A stretch of DNA of 64,000 bases from Anticarsia gemmatalis (taxonomy: Eukaryota > Arthropoda > Insecta > Lepidoptera > Erebidae): the NCBI RefSeq assembly GCF_050436995.1, contig NC_134745.1, positions 15,004,001 through 15,068,000 on the forward strand. The letters are read 5' to 3'. The notes under the pieces were generated by a model. The model searched no databases, was not told the DNA's origin, and saw only the letters and a program-made list of their open reading frames with translations. The translations under genes were made by a program, and so were the position numbers. Every line of letters begins with the position of its first letter. The first letter of the stretch is position 1. This document shows, piece after piece, positions 32,601 to 39,578 of the stretch.

Positions 32601-35288
32601 TCACCTCATGCATAGTTTTGTTAAGATCCGAAGGCAAATAATATGATTCGGTTAGTTTTGAAGAGGGATATGTTTTGATAGAGCTTTCTAGCCACTGTGA
32701 ATCTTGACCGAATTTTGTCGGAGAATATGGACGGTCGGCGGAATAAACCTCGAAAAACATAGATTGAGGTCGTTAGCGGGAGAGAAAATCTGGACAACAG
32801 TGGTACCAAAACGTACAACAGAGGTAAGAGGCTTATGCTATCCAGAGAGTAATAAAACTGTTTATAACGACCACTCCCTTTGGGACAAAGTAATGACTCA
32901 ATCATATCAGGTCGTTTAATAGGAAGCATGCTTCTTTTAGTTAGTTGTGTGAGATAATTGATTTAAATAGTAATTATAAATATAAAGCATTTTGATTCTG
33001 CAATATAGTGGTGGTATCGAAAAAAAACAGTCAGACGTAATTGGAACTTCTTATTTATTGTTAACACAAATAATATTCTTTGATGTAACTCGCATCCAAA
33101 AATAGACAGATTCTGCGTCACGATTTCGATAATTTATTTCTGGAGGCTGTTTTGCTGCTGGCATTGATACATGAGAGGCTTGTTGCTTAGCAATACGTAG
33201 AATTATTATGATAGAAATATGATAAAATGAAGAAATATTTGATTTACCTTACACGAGTTCGAATAACTACACGTGTAATAAAAATGATCGTCCTTATTTG
33301 CATTTCGCAAAATGATTTTTAGCTGGTTGATAAAAATACTTTGTATGATTTGCAATGTGTAATTAGAGTACGTGATTAGTAAGTTGAGAAAAGTCATCCG
33401 AAACTCACAGGTTTTACACAAACGCAAGCAAATAAAAACGTACAAAAAAGAGACACAAAAACCACACAAACAAATCCCGAAATGAACTAAGTAAACACAA
33501 ACACAGCCAAATTAAAAAGCACACGTTGAATCCGGAACTTTACATCAATATTCAGATTTCTACCTTCCCACAGTATTTTCTGAACCGAACGTTATTTTCT
33601 GTCCCGCAACATCCCGGCGAAAATAAAACAAGTCTCACGTTATTTGCCCCAAAGCCTTCACACTGACGGTTCAAAGAGCAAACGGTAAAAAACTCGCCTT
33701 TAAAAATCCGATTTCCGCGAAGACAAGTAGACTAAATATTTAATTGGATAAACGAGGTTAATCTTGGGCGGCAGAATTGAAGGTAGTTGAGCCTCGTACC
33801 TCCAACTACAATATTTACAAAGGTCTGTAAATAGCTGTTGGACCAAAAAAGTTGGCTTTATTGAATTAGATCTGAGGCCTAACGATGTAACAACGATTTA
33901 CCAAGACGATGGCGTTCAATTGGATTGTGTAAGGTACACAGAGTCAGACAATAGTGGAATAGAACTATTATTGAGTAAATAATGGATTTGGGTTGTGTAT
34001 AAATAGGCGGAGCTGTTATTGAGGTTGATTCTACAGTACTTGTTACTCGAATTGGTCCACAACATAATTTTTCAATTTTTAATGATTTATATATACGATG
34101 TAATTTGAATAAATACTGTTATTTTAAGCTTACATATTCTCTTTGTAGAATTTATTTGTTAACTTTGACTCGTGGTTGAAAATATGGCAAAAAATGTGGT
34201 TATTTTATAATAAGTATAAAACTATTCTTTCACGGAACACAAACGCGATGTTAACAAAAACCCACAACATATATTCCGAGTAAAAATCCAATAAACGGTT
34301 GATTCCGAATACATTTTGCAGTTATTCCCACAGTCCGTTGACCTCAGAAATGCATAAAAGTCATGGCATGACGTCAAGCCCTGTTCCATTCACCGCAACT
34401 CCAATTATACGGGCCCCTGCGTTAATGCACCTTTTTGTTATTATACCTGTTTGTTTTAATTAATTAAAAGGCTTTTACTTGCAGCCAGTAATTTCAGCAT
34501 CATTGCAATAATAAACTGAGAGTATCGAGTTTATTACTGCAGTAGTTCAGTTCAAGAAATAAATGAAAGCAATTACTTAATTTGAAAGTATTTGATGTTT
34601 GAAAGCTTTTCACTGATGATATTCGGAGAGTGAAATAAAATAGAGATCAATATCTTTATATTTGAGTACGTACTTTAGTTCAAGAGTACAAATTATTTGT
34701 ATTGAGTCTTAAGACTTTTGTGTTATCGATTGATGTATTTGTACTTTAATTAAATTAGACTAATACCTTTAAGACTTACCTCAATTTGAGCACGAGTAAA
34801 TCAGGTCAAATATTGCCTACAAACCGTTCGTCTATAATTAACTTAACGTCTAGTAAAATTATAAATTCTCTCGCTTCCCATACTCCATAGATGTATTTAT
34901 TTTACTTAATATTAATACTTATATTACTTTTCTTTCTGGCATATACATCTGTCATTCTGCTAAAAATGATCAAACACCTTCAGTTGTTTTGAGTTGAAGA
35001 AACAAACTCACAACCACACACAATTTTGAGTTTTCACCAGAGTATTTGGATTTTATATTTCTTACCTGAGTATGTGGCTGGGCGTGTGCCGTCAGATGGG
35101 CTCTAACAGCCAAATGGAGCCGCAAGGTCAGATGTCCATGGGCGTTAGCAGCTCGGCAAGCCCATCTTCCACCATCGGCTACTTCAGCGCGGCGGATAGC
35201 CAAGGCATCGTGGGACCGGCTGTATCGACCGCCGCCTTCACCGTCGCGGACTTCTCGTAGTACTCCACCACCCGTTTCTCGGTACCAG
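8582..35288 (-). CDS. Dscam-like: Dscam-family cell adhesion receptor (31 exons, 5' end missing; Dscam3/4 type favoured)
   Basis: Thirty-one minus-strand exons totalling 4783 bp join in one frame to 1593 residues ending at TAA (8582-8584). Order: Ig3 C-half, Ig4, Ig5, Ig6, Ig7, Ig8, Ig9, FN1, FN2, FN3, FN4, Ig10, FN5, FN6, transmembrane helix, tail of about 200 residues. The tenth Ig between FN4 and FN5 is diagnostic of Dscam. The Cys pairs of Ig4 to Ig10 are intact. Dscam proteins are surface receptors whose like-to-like binding guides neurites. Signal peptide, Ig1, Ig2 and half of Ig3 lie upstream and were not found. Each domain from Ig3 to Ig9 has a single exon set, unlike the Dscam1 clusters or the Dscam2 Ig7 pair. 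The tail is short for the family. Splice sites were read by eye; only the 10179 donor is doubtful. Confidence 0.93.
9409..9475 (-). CDS. Dscam-like: Dscam-family exon: cytoplasmic tail 4
   Basis: GGTGTAG precedes GTTCAGGGAC; it ends ACCAGCAG before GTAGAA. The 67-bp GC-rich exon codes a Gly/Ser/Arg-rich stretch (GSAYGSGRRSARTTS). A second acceptor six bases in (GTTCAG) would drop two residues without changing frame. Confidence 0.75.
9685..9837 (-). CDS. Dscam-like: Dscam-family exon: cytoplasmic tail 3
   Basis: It codes ESSLSKCSTVEARHRMRAAC and ends ANTTTK before GTTAGT. The acceptor GCCCGACAG at 9838 gives the phase that matches the upstream exon. Alternatives at 9872 and 9875 would need an upstream exon ending in phase 0, which was not found. 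Confidence 0.7.
10179..10322 (-). CDS. Dscam-like: Dscam-family exon: cytoplasmic tail 2, with YEISPYATF
   Basis: GTTTTCACAG precedes CCGAGTTG. It codes ELYEISPYATFGVSAAHSLQ, then an Arg/Asp-rich stretch. The two Tyr residues are possible phosphorylation sites. The low end is uncertain: the best phase-compatible donors are GTTACT (used here) and GTGCCT at 10203, and both are weak. Confidence 0.7.
10747..10898 (-). CDS. Dscam-like: Dscam-family exon: cytoplasmic tail 1
   Basis: ATCTTTCAG precedes ATTCTTCTGC; it ends TCTTCAG before GTAGGG. It codes FFCISSDHYMRDDRKLSESN and a charged EAEREKLREGQKLYSSSS stretch. Both junctions keep the frame. Confidence 0.88.
11314..11464 (-). CDS. Dscam-like: Dscam-family exon: membrane-proximal stalk and transmembrane helix
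   Basis: GCTTTTAG precedes GTCGTATTCC; it ends AAGAAGAA before GTAAGT. A Ser/Pro-rich stalk leads to a hydrophobic segment of about 24 residues (VLVSCVASGVVIVVTLAAIV), then basic HGKKK as the stop-transfer signal. Only one such exon is seen; fly Dscam1 has two alternatives. Confidence 0.93.
11813..11954 (-). CDS. Dscam-like: Dscam-family exon: FN6 C-terminal part
   Basis: GTTATCAG precedes GTGGGCGATGG in phase 0; it ends GCAGGAG before GTAAGA. It codes SELTPATWYELCVEAYSDAG and VERVTFRADTHTLAG, the last extracellular domain. Confidence 0.93.
12234..12379 (-). CDS. Dscam-like: Dscam-family exon: FN6 N-terminal part
   Basis: GTTTTCAG precedes GTCCAAAG; it ends ATAAAG before GTAACA in phase 0. 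It codes PKPPKPEDHVHMNSTAIKI, WRDGGCPILGFRVSY and GSEHWIK. Confidence 0.93.
12618..12806 (-). CDS. Dscam-like: Dscam-family exon: FN5 C-terminal part
   Basis: TTCAACAG precedes GCTACCTCC; it ends AGGAGGAC before GTAAGT. It codes YLLHYKQASETDWHTVEL, LKCGSTYNAKIQARNKI and IGPPSEVLTATTRG. Confidence 0.93.
12930..13020. repeat. Fragment of tRNA-derived SINE (family C)
   Basis: AAGGTGGACTCAAATC ... GGAGGGTTTCCTTGCCCAGT matches the body of the fuller copy at 61.1-61.4 kb, diverged and truncated. It lies in a Dscam intron. Confidence 0.5.
13090..13278 (-). CDS. Dscam-like: Dscam-family exon: end of Ig10 and start of FN5
   Basis: CTATTGCAG precedes AAGTAAACG; it ends ATATTAG before GTATGA. It codes NEQSSGNFTCTASNTIGEDS, then PPAAPALSLQYTTTSSIKL and HWQLPGDTAEPI. 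A single exon spans the Ig10-FN5 boundary. Confidence 0.93.
13541..13720 (-). CDS. Dscam-like: Dscam-family exon: Ig10 N-terminal part
   Basis: TTGTACAG precedes TTCCAGCACG; it ends ATACGAG before GTATGT. It codes ARIASFGRWVSVGAGRAALL, ACTCVGAPAP and RWQHARVPV: the Ig that interrupts the FN series in Dscam. It is very GC-rich. Confidence 0.92.
13791..13900. mobile_element. 110-bp MITE
   Basis: The ends are exact inverted repeats of 16 bases (ATAATAGGATACGGGA). The left half recurs at 59990-60030, with the right end damaged there. It has no coding capacity and lies in the intron between FN4 and Ig10. Confidence 0.75.
14176..14348 (-). CDS. Dscam-like: Dscam-family exon: FN4 C-terminal part
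   Basis: TGCCTTCAG precedes GTTAGGC; it ends TCAAGAA before GTAAGT. It codes FQVRNLMENQLYEFWVSATT and GEGESTLVVGQGPSS. Confidence 0.93.
14421..14591 (+). repeat. MITE-like repeat family A, copy 1
   Basis: Begins GGTAGCTCGATT and ends ACCGCTAC, so the ends are roughly inverted (TAGC/GCTA). It shares the core AAATTTTGTATGAAAAT...GATCAGCGCCT with the copies near 19.0, 37.0 and 59.6 kb. Confidence 0.75.
14684..14813 (-). CDS. Dscam-like: Dscam-family exon: FN4 N-terminal part
   Basis: TTGTACAG precedes TACCATCAGC; it ends GGGAAG before GTAAAC. It codes PSAPEKIKALAFSSDSVLV, SWLPPLHPNGVI and HYTVYYREAG. Confidence 0.93.
14955..15065. repeat. Repeat family B fragment
   Basis: Contains CCGACGTTTCGATCGAATTA and TTTTCAATCGCGTTTAA, both shared with the family B copies at 24.8 and 59.4 kb. 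Confidence 0.55.
15138..15290 (-). CDS. Dscam-like: Dscam-family exon: FN3 C-terminal part
   Basis: TGTTTCAG precedes TGGATGTAGG; it ends GAAGATG before GTACGT. It codes LHTLRKYTNYSIQVLAFTNA and GDGKRSPAVYCMTEED. Confidence 0.93.
15721..15867 (-). CDS. Dscam-like: Dscam-family exon: FN3 N-terminal part
   Basis: ACTTCCAG precedes TGCCAGAATC; it ends AACATG before GTGAGT. It codes PESPPTRVSCSPLSSSSMKV, SWNPPPIGQHGGLI and GYKVVYSPL. Confidence 0.93.
16126..16274 (-). CDS. Dscam-like: Dscam-family exon: FN2 C-terminal part
   Basis: CTTTCCAG precedes AACTTTAAC; it ends GAAGGAG before GTGGGG, a weak but acceptable donor. It codes LSALRKFTRYEVRVRAFNGV and the SSPVSATTLEG end. Confidence 0.9.
16449..16617 (-). 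CDS. Dscam-like: Dscam-family exon: FN2 N-terminal part
   Basis: GTTCCTCAG precedes CTCCATC; it ends GCTAGCAG before GTAATA. It codes PSEAPTNVHVTPGGPGEL, VSWRPPPRDAWHGELL and GYSVTCTEV. Confidence 0.93.
16690..16865 (-). repeat. tRNA-derived SINE (family D)
   Basis: On the minus strand it opens CTGCCTCCGTGGCGCAGTGG, an A-box-like tRNA head, with a B-box remnant GGTTTTAATTCC. The body AGACCCGAAACAATT and AACGGACACAAA recurs at 40.9 kb. Confidence 0.65.
17017..17162 (-). CDS. Dscam-like: Dscam-family exon: FN1 C-terminal part
   Basis: CATTTCAG precedes TTTAACAAAG; it ends AGAAG before GTAAGT. It codes LLSSLKPHTAYMIRIAAINQ and the SAYTDPVVVKT end strand of FN1. Confidence 0.93.
17467..17683 (-). 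CDS. Dscam-like: Dscam-family exon: FN1 N-terminal part
   Basis: TTGTTAG precedes AAAAACCC; it ends ATGTCAC before GTGAGT. It codes PDTPHSLSVTEILSRAVRL, SWSQGFDGNSPL and YTLQY, the A to C strands of a fibronectin type III domain following Ig9. Confidence 0.92.
18691..18839 (-). CDS. Dscam-like: Dscam-family exon: Ig9 C-terminal half
   Basis: TCTTACAG precedes GTTAAGC; it ends GTCCAAG before GTAAGA. It codes LRSQLYISRADRQDSGVYKC, with the second Cys, and AVNAYGHSDHYIYLSV. Confidence 0.93.
18900..19083 (+). repeat. MITE-like repeat family A, copy 2
   Basis: ATCGAGAAATTTTGTATGAA and GGCAGTACATTTTAAATGTC match the other family A copies. It lies between the two Ig9 exons. Confidence 0.75.
19243..19387 (-). 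CDS. Dscam-like: Dscam-family exon: Ig9 N-terminal half
   Basis: TTAACAG precedes AGCCTGCC; it ends CTTATAG before GTAAGA. It codes PARFELTSHNMTARRDA, LVCDVRGDSPI and VTWAHN. It is GC-rich compared with its introns. Confidence 0.93.
19553..19650. repeat. SINE family C fragment
   Basis: GCACTTGGCCAGCATGGTGG ... CCCTTGCCAAGCAGTGGGAC matches the SINE body at 61.1 kb in the opposite orientation. Confidence 0.55.
19709..19882 (-). CDS. Dscam-like: Dscam-family exon: Ig8 C-terminal half
   Basis: TTATGCAG precedes GGTCATCAAC; it ends CAATG before GTATGA. It codes YVPLVNLGGRFQFLSNGTL, then DEGNYMCKSENGVGS with the second Cys. Confidence 0.93.
19960..20118. repeat. Dispersed repeat fragment
   Basis: GGGTACCGTTTTTACCCTTT and GGATACGGAACCCTAAAA, with GACAGACAGA just before, look like a repeat I remember from moths. 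No second copy is in the window. Confidence 0.35.
20349..20468 (-). CDS. Dscam-like: Dscam-family exon: Ig8 N-terminal half
   Basis: GCTGCAG precedes TCTCACCC; it ends AAGAG before GTTAGT. It codes SPKWVVEPKDEAVLAGE, LHCQTTGSPSP and VTWLKQRG. The preceding 1.9-kb intron contains a tandem duplication, reported separately. Confidence 0.93.
20733..20990. repeat. Diverged tandem duplication in the Ig7-Ig8 intron
   Basis: About 75 bases at 20733-20806 recur at 20915-20990 in the same direction, about 184 bases on. They share TTAACAAT.TTTTACCTT, TCGGCAGCAAAA and CATCGCTA.AAAAATAAAG. Each copy carries TAG|CGATG and AAG|GTAAAA on the minus strand, resembling a tiny exon. Confidence 0.8.
22454..22589 (-). 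CDS. Dscam-like: Dscam-family exon: Ig7 C-terminal half
   Basis: TATATAG precedes GTGGAAGAGCG in phase 0; it ends GAAAG before GTAACC. It codes FFSNLVFKEVSARHSGLYTC and VASNTAAKVNYTAEL with the second Cys of Ig7. Confidence 0.93.
22805..22950 (-). CDS. Dscam-like: Dscam-family exon: Ig7 N-terminal half
   Basis: CACTTAG precedes ATCCACCAG; it ends TTACAG before GTCAGT in phase 0. It codes PPEIEPFSFSANLQEG, VSCSVTSGDMP and FTWLKDNAPI, a classic Dscam Ig7 start. This is the domain with 33 alternative exons in fly Dscam1, yet only one copy is visible here. Confidence 0.93.
23379..23545 (-). CDS. Dscam-like: Dscam-family exon: Ig6 C-terminal half
   Basis: CTTTCAG precedes TTCAGTGAAATGG. A second AG five bases later would shift frame, so the first is used. 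It codes SVKWERDGNPIEW, ALRVSRVEPSHAGAYTCAV and ends LVVS before GTGAGT. Confidence 0.92.
24260..24350 (-). CDS. Dscam-like: Dscam-family exon: Ig6 N-terminal half
   Basis: TTTGCAG precedes GCCCGCC; it ends CATTAG before GTGAGT. It codes PPYVRSIGPIRAVSG and LVLYCPYSGYPI, matching the Dscam Ig6 opening. At 91 bp it is the shortest extracellular exon. Confidence 0.93.
24504..24655 (-). CDS. Dscam-like: Dscam-family exon: Ig5 C-terminal half
   Basis: GGGGACAG precedes ATACAGCGTGG; it ends TTTACG before GTAATT. It codes YSVEQFATKTNDVVSYLNI and DGGLYTCRAANSLGEVSH, the second-Cys half of Ig5, and ends NIYG, the usual Dscam Ig5-Ig6 junction. Confidence 0.93.
24785..24955. mobile_element. Fold-back MITE, family B
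   Basis: TTAAACGCGATTGATAATTA on the left pairs with TTTAATTTTCAATCGCGTT on the right. The middle holds GACCACAGTTGATGTG and GATTGAAACGTTGGGT. A related copy interrupts family A at 59.4 kb. Confidence 0.65.
25035..25188 (-). CDS. Dscam-like: Dscam-family exon: Ig5 N-terminal half
   Basis: CTTTCTAG precedes ATACAGCGCC; it ends CACAG before GTGAAA and has two split-codon bases at each end. It codes PELQYTFIEQVLRAGQVV, LKCSAAGSPPP and FTWMLDGQPL, the first-Cys and Trp half of Ig5. Confidence 0.92.
25467..25713 (-). CDS. Dscam-like: Dscam-family exon: Ig4
   Basis: Begins in phase 0 with GTAGTGAACAGTGGAGGC after CCATAG and ends GGAG before GTAAGG. It holds the whole Ig core: first Cys in INCTWGG, Trp in LEWLHNG, second Cys in YQCMARNERDSAQASAEL. 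The last motif closely resembles the end of Ig4 in vertebrate DSCAM. Confidence 0.93.
25814..26010 (+). repeat. tRNA-derived SINE (family C), head region
   Basis: GAGATAGCCGAGTGCTATAA is an A-box-like head and GGTTCGGACCC a B-box. It continues into GCAAAGTCCCCAACCCGC, shared with the copies at 61.1 and 54.6 kb. Confidence 0.7.
26041..26080. repeat. 14-bp perfect inverted repeat with 12-base loop
   Basis: GAACTAAATACCTG is followed after GATGCTAACATT by its exact reverse complement. It is intronic. It is too short for a typical microRNA precursor and has no obvious family. Confidence 0.85.
26350..26787. mobile_element. hAT-type MITE, 438 bp
   Basis: The ends are TAGGGTTGCCAGAT and its exact reverse complement, flanked by 8-base target copies TTCGTCAC and CTCGTCAC (7 of 8 match). 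An 8-bp duplication and a TAGGGTTGCCA-like end suit the hAT superfamily. It has no coding capacity. Confidence 0.82.
27344..27400. repeat. SINE family C fragment
   Basis: GGCTAAGTGCGGGTTGGGGA matches the SINE copy at 61.1 kb. Confidence 0.45.
27496..27595 (+). repeat. Direct duplication, copy 1
   Basis: AAGTAGATTGGATATCAAGT and CATATTCGTACCTAC recur at 27851-27952 with scattered changes. A Helitron-like segment lies between the copies. Confidence 0.85.
27625..27842 (+). mobile_element. Helitron-like dispersed element
   Basis: The body (CACTGGACGGATCGGGCTGA, ATTTGGCTCGCAGGTAGATG) and the end GACGAAGTCACGAGC ... CTAG followed by T fit a common arthropod nonautonomous Helitron. The 5' end was not defined. 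Confidence 0.5.
27851..27952 (+). repeat. Direct duplication, copy 2
   Basis: Second copy of the segment at 27496-27595, roughly 88% identical by eye. Confidence 0.85.
31160..31330 (+). repeat. 5S rRNA-derived SINE fragment
   Basis: GGTTAAGCAAC at 31182 and GATGGGTGACCGC at 31214 are the internal-promoter motifs of 5S rRNA, in the right order and spacing. The following CTTCGGAGGGCAC and CGGTCCCGGCTGTTG match a SINE tail known to me from moths. It is not a 5S gene, since the flanking 5S sequence is missing. Confidence 0.7.
31763..31825 (+). repeat. 21-bp minisatellite, three units
   Basis: Three units of the form CGGCTATYTAYWGCTATNTAT run head to tail with few changes. Confidence 0.8.
35066..35288 (-). 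CDS. Dscam-like: Dscam-family exon: Ig3 C-terminal half
   Basis: Most 5' exon recognised. TTTCAG precedes CTGGTACC; it opens with one base of a split codon and ends in phase 0 at CACACTCAG before GTAAGA. It has the Ig core WYRE and the F-strand DGGRWACRAAN. It is markedly GC-rich. A 9.35-kb intron separates it from the Ig4 exon. Confidence 0.85.
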
Positions 35289-36344
35289 CTGAAACAAGAA
35301 GAATAGGTTAGAATGTTTTTTGTCAGAATGTGCAGTGTATGCTTGAAGATGATATAGAGTACTTTCATTGGTTCAACCAACGTTGCAGTGGTTAAACTGT
35401 TAAAGGGTAACATAGAGATATACAGATATGTATTTTGAAATAATATTGATGAATATGGTTAATTATATTATTTAAACGTACAAGTTACAAGCAATTAATT
35501 CGGTAGAAGTTCCAAAATACATCAACTGTTAAACACTTTATTCAAGACGATCGTTTTTAAATACGCAGTTAAAATAAAATTTTATCCAGTCAATTTATTT
35601 GATTCTTATTTAAACGGAAGGGTCTTTAAACGTCTTAAATAATTAAGATAACAAAAAGTTCGACAACCCCCTGAATACTTTCGCCAATAAACCTCTCGAT
35701 CGCTGAAGTGTCTTTCAGTTCCCTCTCAACAAAATGTCTGAATACCCCCAGCTTCCTTAAGAGATTTCATCCCCTCGCGTCACTTCCGCCGGAAGTCCTC
35801 ATTAAATTTATATAAGTTACGGTTAGTGGCGTTCACAGGGCTCTTACAATTTTGTGTATAATAAAGTACGAAATTTCCCGGTTTATGACGGTTTTTGCTA
35901 TTATCAAAGTTTGTGAATATACGAGTGTATGTAGAGACTTAGAGAGGCTTGGTTTGTGGTTTTAGTGTAGAGTTTATAAAGGGAATGATTATATAAATTT
36001 ATAATTTATTAAGTTGCGGTCTACTAAAATTAGGTAAATCATTTATAATATTATTTTTGAGTAATATATCTAATATTTAGTCAAATTAGGCACTTAGTTC
36101 TTGACCTAGTAATTAGACATAACGCACCTCAACCACTGATTTTAAACGATTCAATGTTATATTAAATCGTATAAAAGTAAAAAACACACAAACTTTACTG
36201 TATGAATAACACATTTAAACAAGGAAAATTTCCACGTGTTCTACAACAATCTTTGCACCCTCTTATATAGAACAAAAATGCCTCGTCACGCAATCTTACA
36301 AAATATATTTGAAACCGCAGTTTCATACATTGAGAAAAGCGCCT

Positions 36345-36500
36345 TGTTTAATGCGTTATTTCAACTCTCCCGGTTGCCTAGCAACGGCACGCGCTCGGTC
36401 ATTACCACGGACAAAGAACGTAGCTATTGCTACGAAGGGGGCTACGGAGTCTACGAAAGGTGCTACGAAACGCGCTTTGAAAAGCTACGAATAGTTCGCG
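36345..36500 (+). repeat. CTACGAA-rich repeat with an X-box-like palindrome
   Basis: GTTGCCTAGCAAC at 36373-36385 fits the RFX X-box (GTTGCC, one base, AGCAAC). After it, CTACGAA or a close variant recurs about five times (36425-36500). It is probably a dispersed repeat, judged from memory of similar moth sequences. Confidence 0.5.
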
Positions 36501-36921
36501 TTTTGATGTCATGAATGTTGAAGTTGACTCGAGAAATTCTACCTTTGTTTTCGAAATCGGCTTTTCATAAAGTAGGTAAAATCTTTAAGGTTACTTTTCT
36601 TCAGGAAATGTTTGTAAAATAGCTGGTTTGGTACTTCTCAGACTGGTAATAATTAGGTTTTGAAAAAAAGTAACTTTGTTTCTATGCTGTTTGATGGTGC
36701 CTACAGATACTGTGGTATACATCATGGATATTTTCTATAATTTCAAAAAGCCTAAAATGTGATATAACCCGTTAAAACCGCACTTAACTTAATCATAACT
36801 AATTTAAGAGCAAATTTCTACTTTTAAGTAGTTAGTTACTTATCGTATGGTTAGTAGTATTCGCTAAAAATAAACATCACAATTCAGTACACAGACAGAA
36901 AAACAAAAATAAATCGACAAC

Positions 36922-37095
36922 TGTAGCTCGATTTCCTACTACTATCGACTACAGACAACCGACCTTTCATCGAGAAATTTTGTATGAAAATCTGATCAGC
37001 GCCTCTGACGGGCGTCGTAGGAAATATTTTGGCAGTACATTCTTAATGTCAAACTCTCGTTACTCGACAGTACAGATTATACAGAATTGCGCTAC
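36922..37095 (+). repeat. MITE-like repeat family A, copy 3
   Basis: TGTAGCTCGATTTCCTACTA ... GAATTGCGCTAC with the shared core TCATCGAGAAATTTTGTATG; the best-preserved copy. Confidence 0.8.
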
Positions 37096-37418
37096 CGTTC
37101 TACTCACCTACTGACGGACTATAAAAAGTAAAATCTAAATTAGCTTAAAATATAGAGTAAGTCAATAGAGCGAAGTTCATCAACTCTTTGTAATAGTAGT
37201 CCCTTTGTTCACGGACGCCTGATTAACGCTTAAACTTTCATCAAACAAAATCAAAGGAATCTGCTACCTAATAAGAGTCGAATTATTTTACAAACTTTAC
37301 TTAACAACGGAATTCACAAGTTCGTTAACTGTTAGATATTTTAATTAATTATTTAATTCTGGAAAGTAAGTAGTGTACTAAATATACTTTTTTTGTTTTT
37401 TTTTTCCAACTCAATTGT

Positions 37419-37497
37419 AGTATAGTAGGTCGGTCGGTAGTATATCCGACTGTTTATTATGAGTTCTCATGTTCGAATCCTAGGTCGGACAAAGTAT
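37419..37497 (+). repeat. tRNA-like SINE head
   Basis: GTATAGTAGGTCGGTCGGTA resembles an A-box region and GTTCGAATCC is a B-box. The length suits a tRNA, but the acceptor ends do not pair well, so it is called a SINE head rather than a tRNA gene. Confidence 0.45.
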
Positions 37498-39343
37498 ATT
37501 ATACAGCTTGTACAGATGTTTTATTGATCTTCGAATCTTCGAAAATTGAAAGTAAAACTGGACTCTTTCTCATGTACATCAAGAAATGAAGGATAAAATT
37601 GATTGAAACAACTTCACTACCAAAACACTTAATTAAAATCACAAAATAAAAAGTCAATTCAATTTCCTAAAAGCACAGAACCACAAAGGCCTACATGTAA
37701 AGTCAAATAAAACGGTTCAATCATGAGTGACGTATAACATGTAGGGTCCAAATAAATATCTTATTAACAATGGCGCTGGTCTTTTTTGTGCCCCGAGAGC
37801 ATGAGACCCGTCTAATTAAGTTTGGGAGGTCGACGCGAAAGGCTGTGGCCATCGCTCTGTCGATGGATGGGACATAGATTTGGTTTTGGAGTAAAATGCG
37901 TTGGTACAAAGTAAACCTTATTTTTTGTGTTTTGACAGATAATTGATATACTTCTTGATACATGGAAACTAACCAGATTTTTTCTGCGGCTCTCCAATAG
38001 TATCTACTTCGTTTTTTATCAACTTTGAGGTTACTATAATATATAAACATATAAACTATCAAGTTTAGTAAAAAAAAATAGACAAACGCAGATTGACTGC
38101 TGTTTTGGTTTTATTTGCGCCTAATAATCATTAAACAAAAATATTACACATATTTATCTATAACCGGTAAAACGGAGATGGACAGTAAGCGACTGAGAAG
38201 TTAGGAAATCTACATATAGGAGATTTTTATGCAGTAGTGGGACACTGCAATAAACTTCAACGTAAATAGCTTGTAAATTGTACAACGTCCCAGCGCGGTG
38301 GTAAATCACGAACTATTACCAGTTACTTAAGCGAACGTCCGTTACAAAGAGTAGCCGGTGGCACAGACATCTAATTACCTTGCAGCTTGCCCTACAGCCG
38401 ATACAGCCTTATTTCCTGTATTCTTCAGTCATTTGCATAGATTAGGTGCTAGAGAACGAGGCGATTTAAATATTATTAATTCATTTTTTCACTAAATTTG
38501 TATAATCTAAAGGTATAATTGGAATAATGTTACACGACCGATATTCAAGTAGAAATATGTAATTGAGACTTTTCCATTTGAAAACAACGACATCATCATA
38601 TTTTGTTTTCAACTATGCCCTACTATTAATCGCACTTGTAGCGCGAGAACTTTAACGAACATACAAACAACAGACTCAATCTACCGCACCAAACAAAAAT
38701 CTTTTAGATGGCGTAAATGGTAGCTCGCAGTTTTCAACATATTGTCATTTTCCAATCACATCGGAATCGACCAAAATAACCGATGTGTCACGGAGGCCAT
38801 CCATAATGTTTAGATAAACAAATTCGCCAAACAAAACTCAAAACCAAACCATTATTTCAGTACAACACAATGAATTCCCCTTTATCCGTACATTCCAGAA
38901 ATTCATAGCGACACTAACCCCGGTACCTGCGTCAAACAGGGTTAATCCAGCACACCGACAATACCGGGAAGAACTACAAACATTTATTTGTATTTGAACT
39001 AGCTATGAACTAGTTTGTTATATACATACGTGTATAAAGGTGAATGTACATTATTATAACCACTAGCAGTCGTCTGCGACTCTGTCCACGTGCGAATTTT
39101 CCTGATTTCACAACATTTTTTTATTGCTGCTCTACTTCTAAAAGTCATAGTTTGATGGTTTATAGCCTTACTCAATAAGTCGGCAATTCAACACAAACAT
39201 ACTTTTAAACAAACAAATAAAGCTTTACAAGATAGCCGCTCTACGATTACTTAAAGATATTATTTTAAAGATTTTGATTTCTTCAAATCTATGTTATTGA
39301 TAATGTCGCGGCTTGAACTCGTAACTTGAACGACATAAAAGTA

Positions 39344-39578
39344 CTAGCTGACCCGCGCAACTTCGCTTGCGTCACATAGGAGAGAATAGGTCATAATTTT
39401 CCCCGTTTTTGTAACATTTTTTACCGTTACTCTGCTCCTATTGGTTGTAGCGTGATGATAGCCTTCCTCGATAAATGGGCTATCTAACACTTAAAGAATT
39501 TTTCGAATCGGACTAGTAGTCCATGAGATTAACGCGTTCAAACAAACAAACTCTTCAGCTTTATAATATTAGTGTAGA
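39344..39578 (-). mobile_element. Nonautonomous Helitron (family E), copy 1
   Basis: Read on the minus strand it runs TCTACACTAATATTATAAAG ... CGCAAGCGAAGTTGCG ... CTAG, between host A and T. TC and CTAG ends, the small 3' hairpin and AT insertion are Helitron hallmarks. No helicase is encoded. Confidence 0.75.

Larger units (their letters stand above)
25714..35065. other. 9.35-kb intron of the Dscam-family gene
   Basis: AT-rich with no exon found. It holds SINE pieces, a small hairpin, a hAT-type MITE, a duplicated 100-bp segment around a Helitron-like end, a 5S-derived SINE and a 21-bp minisatellite, each listed separately. No second copy of an Ig exon was seen. Confidence 0.7.

Noticed and set aside
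37419..37497. Candidate tRNA gene
   Set aside because: A- and B-box-like motifs are present but the acceptor stem does not form; more likely a SINE head.
37721..38062. 113-codon minus-strand frame with a GC-rich start (near 37.8 kb)
   Set aside because: No domain or splice evidence; possibly a repeat or untranslated exon, which cannot be decided here.
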